DNA from: Streptomyces flavofungini
GTDB taxonomy: Bacteria > Actinomycetota > Actinomycetes > Streptomycetales > Streptomycetaceae
Direction of reading: 5' to 3'
DNA: 64,000 bases
Assembly: GCF_030388665.1 (NCBI RefSeq)
Contig: NZ_CP128846.1
Location: 4,042,501-4,106,500, forward strand
Made by a program: the position numbers and the translations under genes. The notes beneath the pieces are model-generated. The model saw only the letters and a list, made by a program, of their open reading frames with translations. It made no database searches and was not told the DNA's origin. This document shows, one piece after another, positions 7,479-19,039 of this stretch (position 1 is its first letter; each line of letters opens with the position of its first letter).

Positions 7479-8009
7479 CTACTTCCTGCGCTTCCGCTTC
7501 GACGGGTTCTTCGTCCTGCGCGCCGTCCGCTTCTCGTACTGCTCCCGCGCTGTCGCGTACTCCTCCCGGTGCAGCTTCTCGCCGGGGGCCTCCTTCAGCG
7601 TCCGGAAGAAGTACGCGAGGAGGGAGCCGACGAAGCCGATCATCATCAGGCTGCGCATCTGCGCCACGGACTGCGGGTCGTGGCGCTTGGAGAAGCCCTC
7701 CCACGTACGCCGGAACGCGATCGCGCTGCAGACCGCGAACATGATCACGACGAGGATGTTCACGAACGCGCCCACGTCCGCGATCTCCAGGCCCTGGTAC
7801 GCGAAGCGCAGCACGAGGCAGCCCGCCACGGCCGCCGCCAGCGAGCCGACCGCGACACCGACGCGGCGCAGGCCGTAGCGGTCCGTGTGCTCGACCCAGC
7901 TCGTGCCGAAGAAGCGGATGGGCTCGGGCCGGGGCCCCGGCGCCGTGTCCTCGGACGACAGCTCGGACGAGGGCTCGGTACGGGGTTCGTCACGCGGTTG
8001 GTCACTCAC
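7479..8009 (-). CDS. conserved small membrane protein
   Basis: 176 residues from the GTG at 8009 (VSDQPRDEPRTE). The first ~45 residues are acidic and hydrophilic, followed by two hydrophobic helices (VGSLAAAVAGCLVLRFAY and VNILVVIMFAVCSAIAF), a third weaker one (MRSLMMIGFVGSLLAYFF) and a strongly basic tail (TARRTKNPSKRKRRK). This predicts a membrane protein with its charged tail in the cytoplasm. Function is unknown. The gene is conserved in Streptomyces as far as I recall. It is divergent from the Ser/Thr kinase gene with a 195-bp gap. Confidence 0.7.
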   Translation of the reverse strand: MSDQPRDEPRTEPSSELSSEDTAPGPRPEPIRFFGTSWVEHTDRYGLRRVGVAVGSLAAAVAGCLVLRFAYQGLEIADVGAFVNILVVIMFAVCSAIAFRRTWEGFSKRHDPQSVAQMRSLMMIGFVGSLLAYFFRTLKEAPGEKLHREEYATAREQYEKRTARRTKNPSKRKRRK

Positions 8010-8204
8010 GCGTCGATTATCGCCCGGGCAGGCACGCAGCCCGCTCACCCGCTGCGCCCCGCTCACCGCTGCGCCCCGCTCCCCCGCTGCAGGCCACGCC
8101 GAAGGTGTCCCCCGCCTTGCCTCGCCCGTCCCCCCGGCCGCTAGTTTGTGCGGACAGGCATGACGCACAGGGGACGACCGGAACGCCGGAACGGAGGTCG
8201 AAAG

Positions 8205-10523
8205 GTGTCGCTCCGCTCAGGGGATCCCGAGGAGATCGGTGGCTACCCGGTCGAGGCCCGCCTCGGCTCGGGCGGCATGGGCACCGTGTTCCTCGGGCGT
8301 ACGGCGTCGGGGCGGCCGGTCGCGATCAAGCTGATCCACCAGCAGTTCGCGGACGACGACGAGTTCCGCATCCGGTTCCGGCAGGAGGTCGCCGCGGCGC
8401 GCCGGGTGAGCGGCGCGTTCACCGCCGCGGTCGTCGACGCCGACCCGGAGGGGCCGCACCCGTGGATGGCCACCTCGTACATAGAAGGCCCGACGCTCGC
8501 CCAGCGCATCGCGCGGCGCGGGCCGATCGGCGGCGCCGAGCTGCGCTCCCTCGCCATCGGGCTCGCCGAGGCGCTGCGCGACATCCACCGCGCCGACGTC
8601 GTCCACCGTGACCTCAAGCCGTCCAACGTGGTCCTCTCCCCGGAGGGGCCGCGCGTCATCGACTTCGGCATCTCGCGCGCGGCCGACCAGCAGACGCTGA
8701 CGATGACCGGGCGTGTGATCGGTACGCCGCCCTTCATGTCGCCCGAGCAGTTGCAGAACCCGCGCGGGGTCGGTCCGTCCTCGGACGTCTTCTCGCTGGC
8801 CACGCTCCTTGTGTACGCGTCCACGGGGCAGGGGCCCTTCGACGCGGACTCCCCCTACATGACGGCCTACCAGGTCGTCCACGAGCCGCCCGCCCTCGGC
8901 GACGTACCGCACGCCCTGCGTACCGCCGTCGAGCCGTGCCTCACCAAGGACCCGGCCGCCCGGCCCTCCGTCGACGAGCTCCTCGTCCGACTGCGCGACC
9001 TGCCCGCCGACCTGGAGGTCGCCTCGGGCGGCGGGCGCACCCGGGACACCCGGACCCAGCACCATCTCTCCCGGGACACGGGCGGGGGGCGGGACACGGG
9101 CAGGGGGCACGACACCCGCGGGTCGCACGACACCTCTGGCGCCTCCTCCGGGGCCCCCTCCGGGACGGCTTCCGAGAAGGCCTCCGGCGCGGGTGCAGGC
9201 ACGGACGGAGCCCACGCGGCCCCCTCCCCCGCCCTCACCCGCCCCCGTCGCCGCTGGCGCCCCGTCCTCGCCGCCGTCGCCGCCATCGCCGTCCTCGGCG
9301 TGGGCCTCGCCCTCGTCAGCCGGTCCGACGACAGCTCGGACGCCAAGCAGGACGACAAGGGCCGCAACGTGGCCGCGACGAGCCCGGCGCTGCCCGACGG
9401 CTTCCGGCCGTGGCGGCAGTCCGTACCGGCTGGGACGGCGAAGATCCCCGACGAGGTGCGGTGTCTGCCGCACGGCGACTCCGTGTACTGCGGGGGCGGC
9501 GGCTCCGTCGCCACCCGCGTCCGGGTCGCCGACGGCAAGCGGCTGTGGACCGTGGGCGGGCCGGGCGTACCGGTCCAGGACACCTCCCTCGCCGGGCTCG
9601 CGGACAGCGGCCGCACCGTCGTCGGCTACCGCTTCGCCGCCGAGGGGTCGGGGCCCGACGAGGTGGTCGCCCTGGACGCCGCGCGCGGCAAGGAGCTGTG
9701 GTCCGCGCCGTTCGGCGCCCGGTCCACGTCCGTCGTGGGCCCCGGCGCCGCGGACGCCGCGGTGGTGGGGTCGACCGTGCTGACGGCCGACGCGGACGGC
9801 ACCCGGATCGAGGGCAGGGACGCCCGTTCCGGCCGGAGCCTGTGGACGGTCCCGTTCCCCGCGGGCAGCCAGTGCGCGCCGCTCGGCGCGGGCGGCCACG
9901 CGTACGTGATGTGCGTGCCGAAGGCGCAGCTCACCGCCGGCCTGGCGCGGCGGGCCACGGTCCGCGGCGTCGACCCGGTCTCGGGCGAGCCGGGGCGGGC
10001 CGTCACGCTGGACGGGCCGGTCCAGCCGCTCGGCGCGAAGGGCGGGCAGCTCGTCCTCGTACGGCAGCGGGCGGGCGAGGAGGTCGGCGTCGTCGTGTAC
10101 GACGCGGTGCTGCGCCTGGACGCGGCGCGGGGCAAGGTGACGACGGCCCGGCTGCCCAAGGCGTACGGCGGATCGCCGCTGCTGGTCGGCGACGCGGTGT
10201 ACTTCACGGAGCAGAGCGGCCGGGTCAGCGCGGTCGACGCCGGGTCAGGCCGGCTCCGGTGGGCCCGGCACACGGGTGTCGAGGGCGCGGCGGGGCCGAG
10301 CGCCGGGCCGGGCGCGCTGTACTTCGGTTCGAGCGGCGGCCGGGTCGCCGCGCTCGCCCCGCGCGACGGCCGCCGCCTGTGGTCCACCGACCCGAAGGTC
10401 AACGGGGACGGCAGCCTGCGCACGGGCCCCCGGGTGGCGTTCGTGGGGCGGGTGGCGGTGGTGTCGGGGTCGGGCAACCTGCTGTACGCCTTCGACACGG
10501 CGAAGCCGCCGAAGTCGGGCTGA
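8205..10523 (+). CDS. membrane Ser/Thr protein kinase with extracellular PQQ-like beta-propeller
   Basis: 772 residues. The kinase domain covers about residues 14-265: glycine loop GSGGMGTV, VAIK lysine (K42), HRDLKPSN, IDFG and the SPEQ of the activation segment. A Ser/Gly/Thr-rich linker leads to one membrane helix (VLAAVAAIAVLGVGLALV). The remaining ~390 residues carry PQQ/pyrrolo-quinoline-like repeats seen as RLWTVGG, ELWSAPF, SLWTVPF, RLRWARH and RLWSTDP, which fold as a beta-propeller outside the cell. It is an eSTK of PknB-like type with a propeller rather than PASTA sensor, so it may sense cell-wall or small-molecule ligands. The GTG at 8205 has a GGAGG seven bases upstream; an upstream ATG lacks one. 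Confidence 0.92.
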   Translation: MSLRSGDPEEIGGYPVEARLGSGGMGTVFLGRTASGRPVAIKLIHQQFADDDEFRIRFRQEVAAARRVSGAFTAAVVDADPEGPHPWMATSYIEGPTLAQRIARRGPIGGAELRSLAIGLAEALRDIHRADVVHRDLKPSNVVLSPEGPRVIDFGISRAADQQTLTMTGRVIGTPPFMSPEQLQNPRGVGPSSDVFSLATLLVYASTGQGPFDADSPYMTAYQVVHEPPALGDVPHALRTAVEPCLTKDPAARPSVDELLVRLRDLPADLEVASGGGRTRDTRTQHHLSRDTGGGRDTGRGHDTRGSHDTSGASSGAPSGTASEKASGAGAGTDGAHAAPSPALTRPRRRWRPVLAAVAAIAVLGVGLALVSRSDDSSDAKQDDKGRNVAATSPALPDGFRPWRQSVPAGTAKIPDEVRCLPHGDSVYCGGGGSVATRVRVADGKRLWTVGGPGVPVQDTSLAGLADSGRTVVGYRFAAEGSGPDEVVALDAARGKELWSAPFGARSTSVVGPGAADAAVVGSTVLTADADGTRIEGRDARSGRSLWTVPFPAGSQCAPLGAGGHAYVMCVPKAQLTAGLARRATVRGVDPVSGEPGRAVTLDGPVQPLGAKGGQLVLVRQRAGEEVGVVVYDAVLRLDAARGKVTTARLPKAYGGSPLLVGDAVYFTEQSGRVSAVDAGSGRLRWARHTGVEGAAGPSAGPGALYFGSSGGRVAALAPRDGRRLWSTDPKVNGDGSLRTGPRVAFVGRVAVVSGSGNLLYAFDTAKPPKSG

Positions 10524-10580
10524 GGGGCCCTTCCTCGGGGCGCAGCGGGGTCTGCCCCGGGGGGCAGGCAGTCACACGGC

Positions 10581-10621
10581 GAAGCCGCCGGAGCCCGGAT
10601 CCACCGGACCCCGGCGGCTTC
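10581..10621. terminator. bidirectional hairpin terminator
   Basis: A perfect 11-bp stem, GAAGCCGCCGG at 10581-10591 with its complement at 10611-10621, lies between the convergent kinase and SH3-like genes and can serve both. Confidence 0.7.
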
Positions 10622-10644
10622 ATGCCGTCGGTGGTCGCCGCGTC

Positions 10645-10980
10645 TCAGCAGCGCGGCGCCACGTACCCGTTGCTCCCCGTCCGCACATACGTGTCCGACA
10701 CATACCGGCCGCTGCCGATCTTGTCCCATATCCTCGACGTGCCGGTCGGGCCCGTGACCGTCTCGCCGGGCCGCTGGCAGCTGATGGAGACGCGGCTGCC
10801 CGCCCGGACGCGGCCCACCTTGGCGTACGAGGTGCCCGGGCCCGAGCGGACGTTGACGTCCGCGACGACGGGGTAGCTGCGGGCCGCTGCGGCCTCGGCG
10901 CTCACCTCGGCGATGTCGGTCCCGTCGGGCTCGGCAGCCCCCACTGCCCCAGCCGTCACCGTCAATTCCTCACTGCTCAT
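10645..10980 (-). CDS. small SH3-like domain protein
   Basis: 111 residues. From about residue 37 it has the bacterial SH3 (SH3_3-like) pattern YPVVADVNVRSGPGTSYAKVG, then a Cys-containing strand SISCQRPGE and a terminal GYVAPRC, so two cysteines could form a disulphide. Such domains bind peptidoglycan or other cell-wall ligands. The first 35 residues are Ala/Glu/Thr-rich with no clear signal peptide, so export by a normal route is uncertain. The ATG at 10980 is chosen; a longer frame continues to 11046. Confidence 0.75.
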   Translation of the reverse strand: MSSEELTVTAGAVGAAEPDGTDIAEVSAEAAAARSYPVVADVNVRSGPGTSYAKVGRVRAGSRVSISCQRPGETVTGPTGTSRIWDKIGSGRYVSDTYVRTGSNGYVAPRC

Positions 10981-11114
10981 CCTGCTACCCCGTATCCCCC
11001 GTGAAACGGGCGGCGCGGGCCGCCCATGGCATGTACTCCACACCATAGACGCGCCCGCGCATCACACCAGTTGCAGGACAAAGCAGGACAGTCTCGACGG
11101 CCGACCGTCAACGA

Positions 11115-11179
11115 CGTCCGGCCCGTACGTCCGGCCCGTACGTCGGGGCCGTACGTCGGGGCCATACGTCGGGCCCGTC
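11115..11179. repeat. 13-bp tandem repeat, five copies
   Basis: Five back-to-back 13-bp units of the form CGTCSGGSCCRTA (CGTCCGGCCCGTA twice, then variants). They lie between the ilvD stop and the SH3-like gene, about 135-200 bp upstream of the latter, and include the palindrome-like GTAC/TACGTC core in each unit. Confidence 0.75.
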
Positions 11180-11209
11180 CCCACCGGCCCCCGCCCGGCC
11201 CCGCAGGCC

Positions 11210-13063
11210 TCAGCCCAGCTTCGACACGTCCCGCACGGCGCCCTTGTCGGCGCTGGTCGCCATCGCCGCGTACGCCCGCAGCGCCTGCGAGACCTTGCGC
11301 TCGCGGGACTTCGGGGCGTACACGCCGCCCAGGGCCTCGCGCCTGCGGTCCAGCTCGGCGTCGTCCACGAGCAGTTCGATCGAGCGGTTCGGGATGTCGA
11401 TGCGGATGCGGTCGCCGTCCTCGACGAGGGCGATCGTGCCGCCGGAGGCCGCCTCGGGGGACGCGTGACCGATGGACAGGCCCGACGTGCCGCCGGAGAA
11501 GCGGCCGTCGGTGACGAGCGCGCAGGCCTTGCCGAGGCCGCGGCCCTTCAGGAAGGACGTGGGGTAGAGCATCTCCTGCATGCCGGGGCCGCCCTTGGGG
11601 CCCTCGTAGCGGATGACGACGACGTCGCCCTCGACGACCTGCTTGTTGAGGATCTTCTCGACGGCCTCTTCCTGCGACTCGCAGACGACCGCCGGGCCCT
11701 CGAACGTCCAGATCGACTCGTCGACGCCCGCCGTCTTCACGACACAGCCGTCGACCGCCAGGTTGCCCTTGAGGACGCCGAGCCCGCCGTCCTGGGAGTA
11801 GGCGTGCGCGACGTCGCGGATGCAGCCGTTCGCCGCGTCCGTGTCGAGGGTGTCCCAGCGCTCGGACTGCGAGAACGCCTCGGCGGAGCGCACGCAGCCG
11901 GGAGCCGCGTGCCACAGCTCGACGGCCTCGGCGGAGGCCGAGCCGCCGCGGATGTCCCAGGCGTCCAGCCACTCCTTGACGGAGGCGGAGTGGACCGTGT
12001 GCACGTCCTCGTTGAGCAGCCCGCCGCGGTACAGCTCCCCGAGGATCGCGGGGATGCCGCCCGCGCGGTGCACGTCTTCCATGTAGTACGTCGTGGTCGG
12101 CGCGACGTTCGGCGCGACCTTCGCCAGGCACGGGACGCGGCGCGAGACGGCGTCGATGTCGGACAGGTCGTACCCGGCCCCGGCCTCCTGGGCGGCGGCG
12201 AGGAGGTGCAGGATCGTGTTCGTGGAGCCGCCCATGGCGATGTCGAGCGCCATGGCGTTCTCGAAGGCCGCGTGGGTGGCGATGTTGCGCGGCAGGACGG
12301 AGGCGTCGTCCCCCTCGTAGTACCGCTTGGTCAGTTCGACGACCGTGGCGCCCGCGCGCTCGTACAGCGCCTTGCGGGCCGTGTGCGTGGCGAGGACCGA
12401 GCCGTTGCCGGGCAGGGACAGGCCGATGGCCTCCGTCAGGCAGTTCATGGAGTTGGCGGTGAACATGCCGGAACAGGAGCCGCAGGTCGGGCAGGCGTTC
12501 TCCTCGATGCGGAGGATGTCCTCGTCCGAGACGTTCTCGTTGACCGCGTCGCTGATCGCGTTGATCAGGTCGAGTTTGCGGACCGTGCCGTCCACCAGGG
12601 TGGTCTTGCCGGCCTCCATGGGGCCGCCGGAGACGAAGACCGTCGGGATGTTCAGGCGCAGGGCCGCCATCAGCATGCCGGGGGTGATCTTGTCGCAGTT
12701 GGAGATGCAGATCAGCGCGTCCGCGCAGTGCGCCTCCACCATGTACTCGACGGAGTCCGCGATCAGGTCGCGGGACGGCAGCGAGTACAGCATGCCGCCG
12801 TGGCCCATCGCGATGCCGTCGTCCACGGCGATCGTGTTGAACTCGCGCGGGATGCCGCCCGCCTCCCGGACGGCCTCGCTCACGATCCGGCCGACCGGGG
12901 CCAGGTGCGTGTGGCCGGGCACGAACTCGGTGAAGGAGTTCGCCACGGCGATGACGGGCTTCCGGCCGATGTCCGCGCCCGGTACCCCGGAGGCCCGCAT
13001 AAGGGCGCGCGCGCCCGCCATGTTGCGGCCGTGGGTGACTGTGCGGGACCTCAGCTCGGGCAT
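11210..13063 (-). CDS. ilvD: dihydroxy-acid dehydratase
   Basis: 617 residues. It dehydrates 2,3-dihydroxy-isovalerate and its methyl homologue to 2-oxo acids, the third common step of valine and isoleucine synthesis, using an iron-sulphur cluster. Cluster-type cysteines are visible in [10 protein letters not shown] and [16 protein letters not shown], and the C-terminal [14 protein letters not shown] and GRFSGGTSG segments are typical. The start [13 protein letters not shown] follows GAGGAG at good spacing; a start 12 codons upstream is possible but not family-like. It stands alone rather than in an ilvBNC operon. Confidence 0.95.
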   Translation of the reverse strand: MPELRSRTVTHGRNMAGARALMRASGVPGADIGRKPVIAVANSFTEFVPGHTHLAPVGRIVSEAVREAGGIPREFNTIAVDDGIAMGHGGMLYSLPSRDLIADSVEYMVEAHCADALICISNCDKITPGMLMAALRLNIPTVFVSGGPMEAGKTTLVDGTVRKLDLINAISDAVNENVSDEDILRIEENACPTCGSCSGMFTANSMNCLTEAIGLSLPGNGSVLATHTARKALYERAGATVVELTKRYYEGDDASVLPRNIATHAAFENAMALDIAMGGSTNTILHLLAAAQEAGAGYDLSDIDAVSRRVPCLAKVAPNVAPTTTYYMEDVHRAGGIPAILGELYRGGLLNEDVHTVHSASVKEWLDAWDIRGGSASAEAVELWHAAPGCVRSAEAFSQSERWDTLDTDAANGCIRDVAHAYSQDGGLGVLKGNLAVDGCVVKTAGVDESIWTFEGPAVVCESQEEAVEKILNKQVVEGDVVVIRYEGPKGGPGMQEMLYPTSFLKGRGLGKACALVTDGRFSGGTSGLSIGHASPEAASGGTIALVEDGDRIRIDIPNRSIELLVDDAELDRRREALGGVYAPKSRERKVSQALRAYAAMATSADKGAVRDVSKLG

Positions 13064-13221
13064 CGTCGCTCGCTCCTCAAGAGTCATGCTTCGGGGCATG
13101 TGTGACTAGGGCCGAGCGTACGCCGCCGATCCAAGATCCGGACAGGGTGTCCGGATGCCGGGACGGCCGTCTCACGGGCGGACCTCGCCGTCACCGGCGG
13201 CCGACGCGCCGTCCCCGGCGG

Positions 13222-13848
13222 CTACGGCCCGGTCAGATGCCCCTGCACCACCGGCGCCAGCCGCGCCACGATCTGCTCCACGTCCGCCGACGCCAGCGGC
13301 TCGACCTGGATGACGTACCGCAGCATCGCCGTCCCCACCAGCTGCGCCGCCGCCAGCTCGGCGCGCAGCTCGGCGTCGGGCAGGTCGAGGCGCTCGGCGA
13401 TGCGGGCCAGGAGCTGGGTGGAGATCAGGCGGCGGAAGACCGCGGCGGCCGTTTCGTTGTTGACGGCGGAGCGGACGATCGCGAGCAGCGGCGTACGGGT
13501 CTTCGGGTCCTCCCAGACGCCGAGGATGAAGCGGGCCAGGCGCTCCCCGACGTCGTCGAGCGAGCCCTCGGCGACGGCGGTCGGCGCCGCGAGGGCGGGC
13601 GCGAAGGCCACCTCGATGGCGGCGGCGAAGACCTGCTCCTTCGTGCCGAAGTAGTGGTGCACGAGGGCCGAGTCCACGCCCGCCGCCTTGGCGATGGAGC
13701 GTACGGACGCCTTCTCGTACCCGCGCTCGGAGAACTGTTCGCGGGCCGCTTCCAGGATCACCTCGCGCATGGCGGGGCCCTGCTCGGTCTGGCTGCGGGA
13801 GGGGCGGCCCCGGCGCCGGGGCGCGGGGGCGGGGGCCTCGCCGGTCAC
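13222..13848 (-). CDS. TetR-family repressor
   Basis: 208 residues. The N terminus is basic and Pro-rich ([12 protein letters not shown]), then the TetR helix-turn-helix [43 protein letters not shown]. The remaining helices form the ligand-binding and dimer region. The GTG start overlaps the stop of the upstream isomerase gene as GTGA, so the two are translationally coupled. A role in controlling its own operon is likely; the ligand is unknown. Confidence 0.85.
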   Translation of the reverse strand: MTGEAPAPAPRRRGRPSRSQTEQGPAMREVILEAAREQFSERGYEKASVRSIAKAAGVDSALVHHYFGTKEQVFAAAIEVAFAPALAAPTAVAEGSLDDVGERLARFILGVWEDPKTRTPLLAIVRSAVNNETAAAVFRRLISTQLLARIAERLDLPDAELRAELAAAQLVGTAMLRYVIQVEPLASADVEQIVARLAPVVQGHLTGP

Positions 13849-14669
13849 GACCGCGGCACCTTCACCGCCGACGCCAGGTGCAGCCGGGTGAAGGCGAGCG
13901 CCTCGGCGAGGTCGGCCTCGCGCTCGGCGCTCGACATGGCCCGCCGGGTGTTGACCTCGATCACGACGTGACCGTCGAAGCCGCTGGTCGCGAGGCGTTC
14001 GAGGAGTTCGGCGCAGGGCTGGGTGCCGCGTCCTGGCACCAGGTGCTCGTCCTTCGCGGAACCCTTGCCGTCGGCGAGGTGGACGTGGCCGAGCCGGTCG
14101 CCCATGCGGTCGACCATCTGGAGGGCGTCGACGCGGGCGGTCGCGGTGTGCGACAGGTCGATGGTGAAGTGGCGGTAGTCGTCCTTGGTGACGTCCCAGT
14201 CGGGGGCGTACGCGAGCATCTCGCGGTCGCGGTACCGCCAGGGGTACATGTTCTCCACGGCGAACCGCACGTCCGTCTCGTCGGCCATGCGCCAGATGCC
14301 CTCGACGAACTCGCGGGCGTAGCCGCGCTGCCAGCGGAAGGGCGGGTGCACGACGACCGTCGACGCGTCCAGCTTCTCGGCGGCGGCGCGGGCGCGCTGG
14401 AGCTTCACCCAGGGGTCGGTGGACCAGACGCGCTGGGTGATCAGCAGGCAGGGGGCGTGCACCGCGAGGACGGGGATCTGGTGGTAGTCGCTGAGGCGGC
14501 GCAGGGCCTCGATGTCCTGGCTGACGGGGTCCGTCCACACCATGACCTCGACGCCGTCGTACCCGAGGCGCGCCGCTATCTCGAAGGCCGTCGCCGTCGA
14601 CTCCGGGTACACGGAGGCCGTCGACAGGGCGACCTTCGCGTCCGGGATGCGCACGACTGGTTCCACCAC
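13845..14669 (-). CDS. sugar phosphate isomerase/epimerase-like TIM-barrel protein
   Basis: About 274 residues of the AP endonuclease-2 / xylose isomerase-like barrel family: [30 protein letters not shown] at the start, [46 protein letters not shown] and HVVIEVNTR, which supply the metal-binding His, Glu and Asp residues. It may isomerise a sugar or inositol derivative, or be a nuclease-like relative. The start is uncertain because two adjacent GTG codons (14669, 14666) are equally possible. It is coupled to the TetR gene downstream. Confidence 0.8.
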   Translation of the reverse strand: MVEPVVRIPDAKVALSTASVYPESTATAFEIAARLGYDGVEVMVWTDPVSQDIEALRRLSDYHQIPVLAVHAPCLLITQRVWSTDPWVKLQRARAAAEKLDASTVVVHPPFRWQRGYAREFVEGIWRMADETDVRFAVENMYPWRYRDREMLAYAPDWDVTKDDYRHFTIDLSHTATARVDALQMVDRMGDRLGHVHLADGKGSAKDEHLVPGRGTQPCAELLERLATSGFDGHVVIEVNTRRAMSSAEREADLAEALAFTRLHLASAVKVPRS

Positions 14670-14936
14670 GGGGACAGCGTACGGGGTGCCCCCGGCGGCG
14701 GGGCGGGGGTGGTGGGCCTCCGGCCGGGGTCGGGGGACCCGGGCGCGGGGGCCCTTCCCGCGTGTCGAACCGGGCCCTTCGCGGTGCGCCAATCCGGACC
14801 CTCCCTCGATCGTCCCTCTAGCCCGCCCCGTCCGTCGTGCCGGGCTCTTCCTCGTGCCGGTCTCTTCCGTCGAGCCGGTCGCTTCCTCGTGCCGGGCTCG
14901 GCCTCCCGCGCCGAGCCGTCGGCAGGCGGCCGTCCG

Positions 14937-16915
<1,979 letters not shown>

Positions 16916-16949
16916 GCGGTTCGCCGGGGGCGGGTGCGGGGCGGTTCTG

Positions 16950-16980
16950 GGCCGAGCGCGCAGTTCCCCGTGCCCCTCTG
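16950..16980. repeat. Streptomyces dispersed intergenic motif
   Basis: GAGCGCGCAGTTCCCCGTGC followed by CCCTCTG closely matches a GCGCAGTTCCCCGCGCCCC-type text that I recall as very frequent between Streptomyces genes. It sits in the short gap between convergent genes, so a terminator role is possible. Confidence 0.45.
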
Positions 16981-17012
16981 CCGCCGTCGCTCGTCTCACC
17001 CTCGGGCCGGCC

Positions 17013-18830
17013 TCAGCCCTGGCCGGGGTCACCGCCCGCCGGAGGTGTCGTCGGGGCCGGGTCCGTCGGGGTCGGGGTCGGGTCCGGGGGTGCCGAGGTC
17101 GTCGGGGTCGGGTCCGGGTCGGAGGGTGTCGGTGTGGGGTTGCCCTGGGTGGGGGTCGGGTCCGGGTCGGACGGGCCCGGGCGGGTTGCCGTCGGGCGGG
17201 GGCCCGGGTTGCCGGGGCGGTCCGGCGGGGTGGAACTGCCGTAGCCCTCGAGGGAGATGACGGCTCCGGTGGGGGCGATGGTGACGCGGGCGCTCCAGTG
17301 GCCCGCGGGCTCGCGGTCGGCGTCGACGTACACCCTGATCGTCACGGTCTCGCCGGGCGAGAGCGTTCCCGAGGACTGGCTGAGGGCGAGCCAGGACGCC
17401 CCGGTGCTCGCGGACCAGCGGACCGGTGAACTGCCGCCGCCGGTCAGCGTGATCACCGTGACGCCGCCGTGCGAGCGGGCCTGGACGCCGATGCGTCCGG
17501 CGCCGGGGCCCGAACCGGCGGGTCCGCCGGGGCTGATGACCTCCACGGCGACGCCGGGTCCGCCGCGGCCGTCGCGGAAGCGGTCGGGCGTGGTGCGGGC
17601 GTTGCCCGCGTTCTCGTAGTCCTCCCGGTCCCGTGCCCCCCGGCCTCCGGGGCCGTCGTCGGCCTCGGCGGCGCTCGCGGAGCGGCCGTCGCGGCCCTCG
17701 CCGGTGAGCGGGGCGCCGCGGTAGGCCGCCCAGAGGGCGAGGACGGGGGCGGCGACGACGGTGGCGACGACCGTGGTGGTGACGGCACGCGCGCGCAGGC
17801 GTTCACGGCGGGCGGCGTGGTCCTTGGGGTCCATCGGGAAGCCGCGCCGGTCGAAGCGCGGGCCGCCGCCGCGGGTTCTGCCCCGGGCGCGCGGGGTGTG
17901 GGCCATGGCGTGGTGCAGGGCCGCGCGCGGGGCGGCGATGACGGGCAGCGCGGCCGGGGTGACGGCCGTGCCGGGCCAGGCGCTCGACGCCGTGCGCTCG
18001 GCGGTGCGGCGGCACTGCGGACAGTCGTCGACGTGCCGGACGAGCTCGCGGCGCAGGGCGGTGCCGAGCAGGACCTGGTTGTCGCCGGTGAGGCGGGCCA
18101 CGATCGGGCAGGTGCCTGTCTCGACGACGGCGAGGGCCGCGCGGGTGCGCTCCACCTCGCAGGCGGCGGAGGCGAGCAGGTCCCGGGCGGCGGCCGGGTC
18201 GAGGCCGAGGACGGCGGCGACCTCCTTGGCCGAGAGCCGGTGCCGGACGGCGAGCTCCAGGGCCTCGCGCTGCTCGGGCGTGGTCCCCGCGGCCTCGGGC
18301 CAGGCGAGCTGGGCCAGTTCGCGGCGGCGGGCGCGGGCGATCTCGTCCACGGGAGCGGCGGGAGCCGCCGGGGCTCCGGGGGCGGCGGGGTCCTGGGCGG
18401 CGGACCCGGCGGACCCGGTGGCCTGGGCGGCGGGCGACGCGGGGCCCGCCGCCGCGGAGGCGCCCGCTCTGGCCTGGTCGCCGCCGGCCGAACCGCCCCC
18501 GGACGGCGCTCCGTGCCGCCCGCGCTGCTTGGCCTCGGCGAGGGCGCGCAGACACATCCAGCGGGCGAGCGCGTACAGCCAGGCACGGGTGTCGCCGTCG
18601 GGCCGGGCGCCACGCCGCTCGGCCAGCACGAGGACGTCCCCGAGCGCGGCGGTCGCCGCGTCGTGGTCGCACAGCACCGACAGGCAGTACGTGAACAGGC
18701 CGTCCAGGAACGGTTCGTAGTGCGCGGGCGGCGCCTGGGCGACCGTGCGCGGCACCACACGCTTGCGGGCACCCGGGTGCGCCCGGTGCGCGCCGGTGGT
18801 GTACGTGGGGGTTTCCGGGCTGCTGCTCAT
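17013..18830 (-). CDS. sigma-factor-like protein fused to zinc-finger anti-sigma motif, membrane helix and BACON domain
   Basis: 605 residues. Residues 38-105 resemble an ECF sigma region 2 (FLDGLFTYCLSVLCDHDAATAALG to WLYALARWMCLRALAEAK), and after a Gly/Ala/Pro linker residues 165-235 resemble region 4 (QREALELAVRHRLSAKEVAAVLGL). C241, H266, C270 and C273 (RHVDDCPQC) form a zinc-binding anti-sigma-type motif. A membrane helix lies at about 350-368, then an external part with a BACON-like beta-sandwich (WSASTGASWLALSQSSGTLSPGETV region, about 460-535) and a Pro/Thr-rich tail. It is probably a membrane-tethered sigma of the fused ECF kind, sensing at the cell surface. It is divergent from radA and disA. 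Confidence 0.75.
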   Translation of the reverse strand: MSSSPETPTYTTGAHRAHPGARKRVVPRTVAQAPPAHYEPFLDGLFTYCLSVLCDHDAATAALGDVLVLAERRGARPDGDTRAWLYALARWMCLRALAEAKQRGRHGAPSGGGSAGGDQARAGASAAAGPASPAAQATGSAGSAAQDPAAPGAPAAPAAPVDEIARARRRELAQLAWPEAAGTTPEQREALELAVRHRLSAKEVAAVLGLDPAAARDLLASAACEVERTRAALAVVETGTCPIVARLTGDNQVLLGTALRRELVRHVDDCPQCRRTAERTASSAWPGTAVTPAALPVIAAPRAALHHAMAHTPRARGRTRGGGPRFDRRGFPMDPKDHAARRERLRARAVTTTVVATVVAAPVLALWAAYRGAPLTGEGRDGRSASAAEADDGPGGRGARDREDYENAGNARTTPDRFRDGRGGPGVAVEVISPGGPAGSGPGAGRIGVQARSHGGVTVITLTGGGSSPVRWSASTGASWLALSQSSGTLSPGETVTIRVYVDADREPAGHWSARVTIAPTGAVISLEGYGSSTPPDRPGNPGPRPTATRPGPSDPDPTPTQGNPTPTPSDPDPTPTTSAPPDPTPTPTDPAPTTPPAGGDPGQG

Positions 18831-19039
18831 CACCCGTGCGAAGTTAGGCGCATGATGCAGGCGCCTTCTGCCCCCTTCAGCACATTTAATCCTTACGGGT
18901 GAACAGATCCCTCAAAAGGGGACAGGAAGACATGATTCCGTTGTCCGTTCGAAAGGGAGGGGTTCGAGGCGTCCGAGGGGCACCCCGGCCGGCTGCCGGC
19001 GCGGTCCGCGTTGTCAGTGGTGGCGGCTACGGTTCGTGC

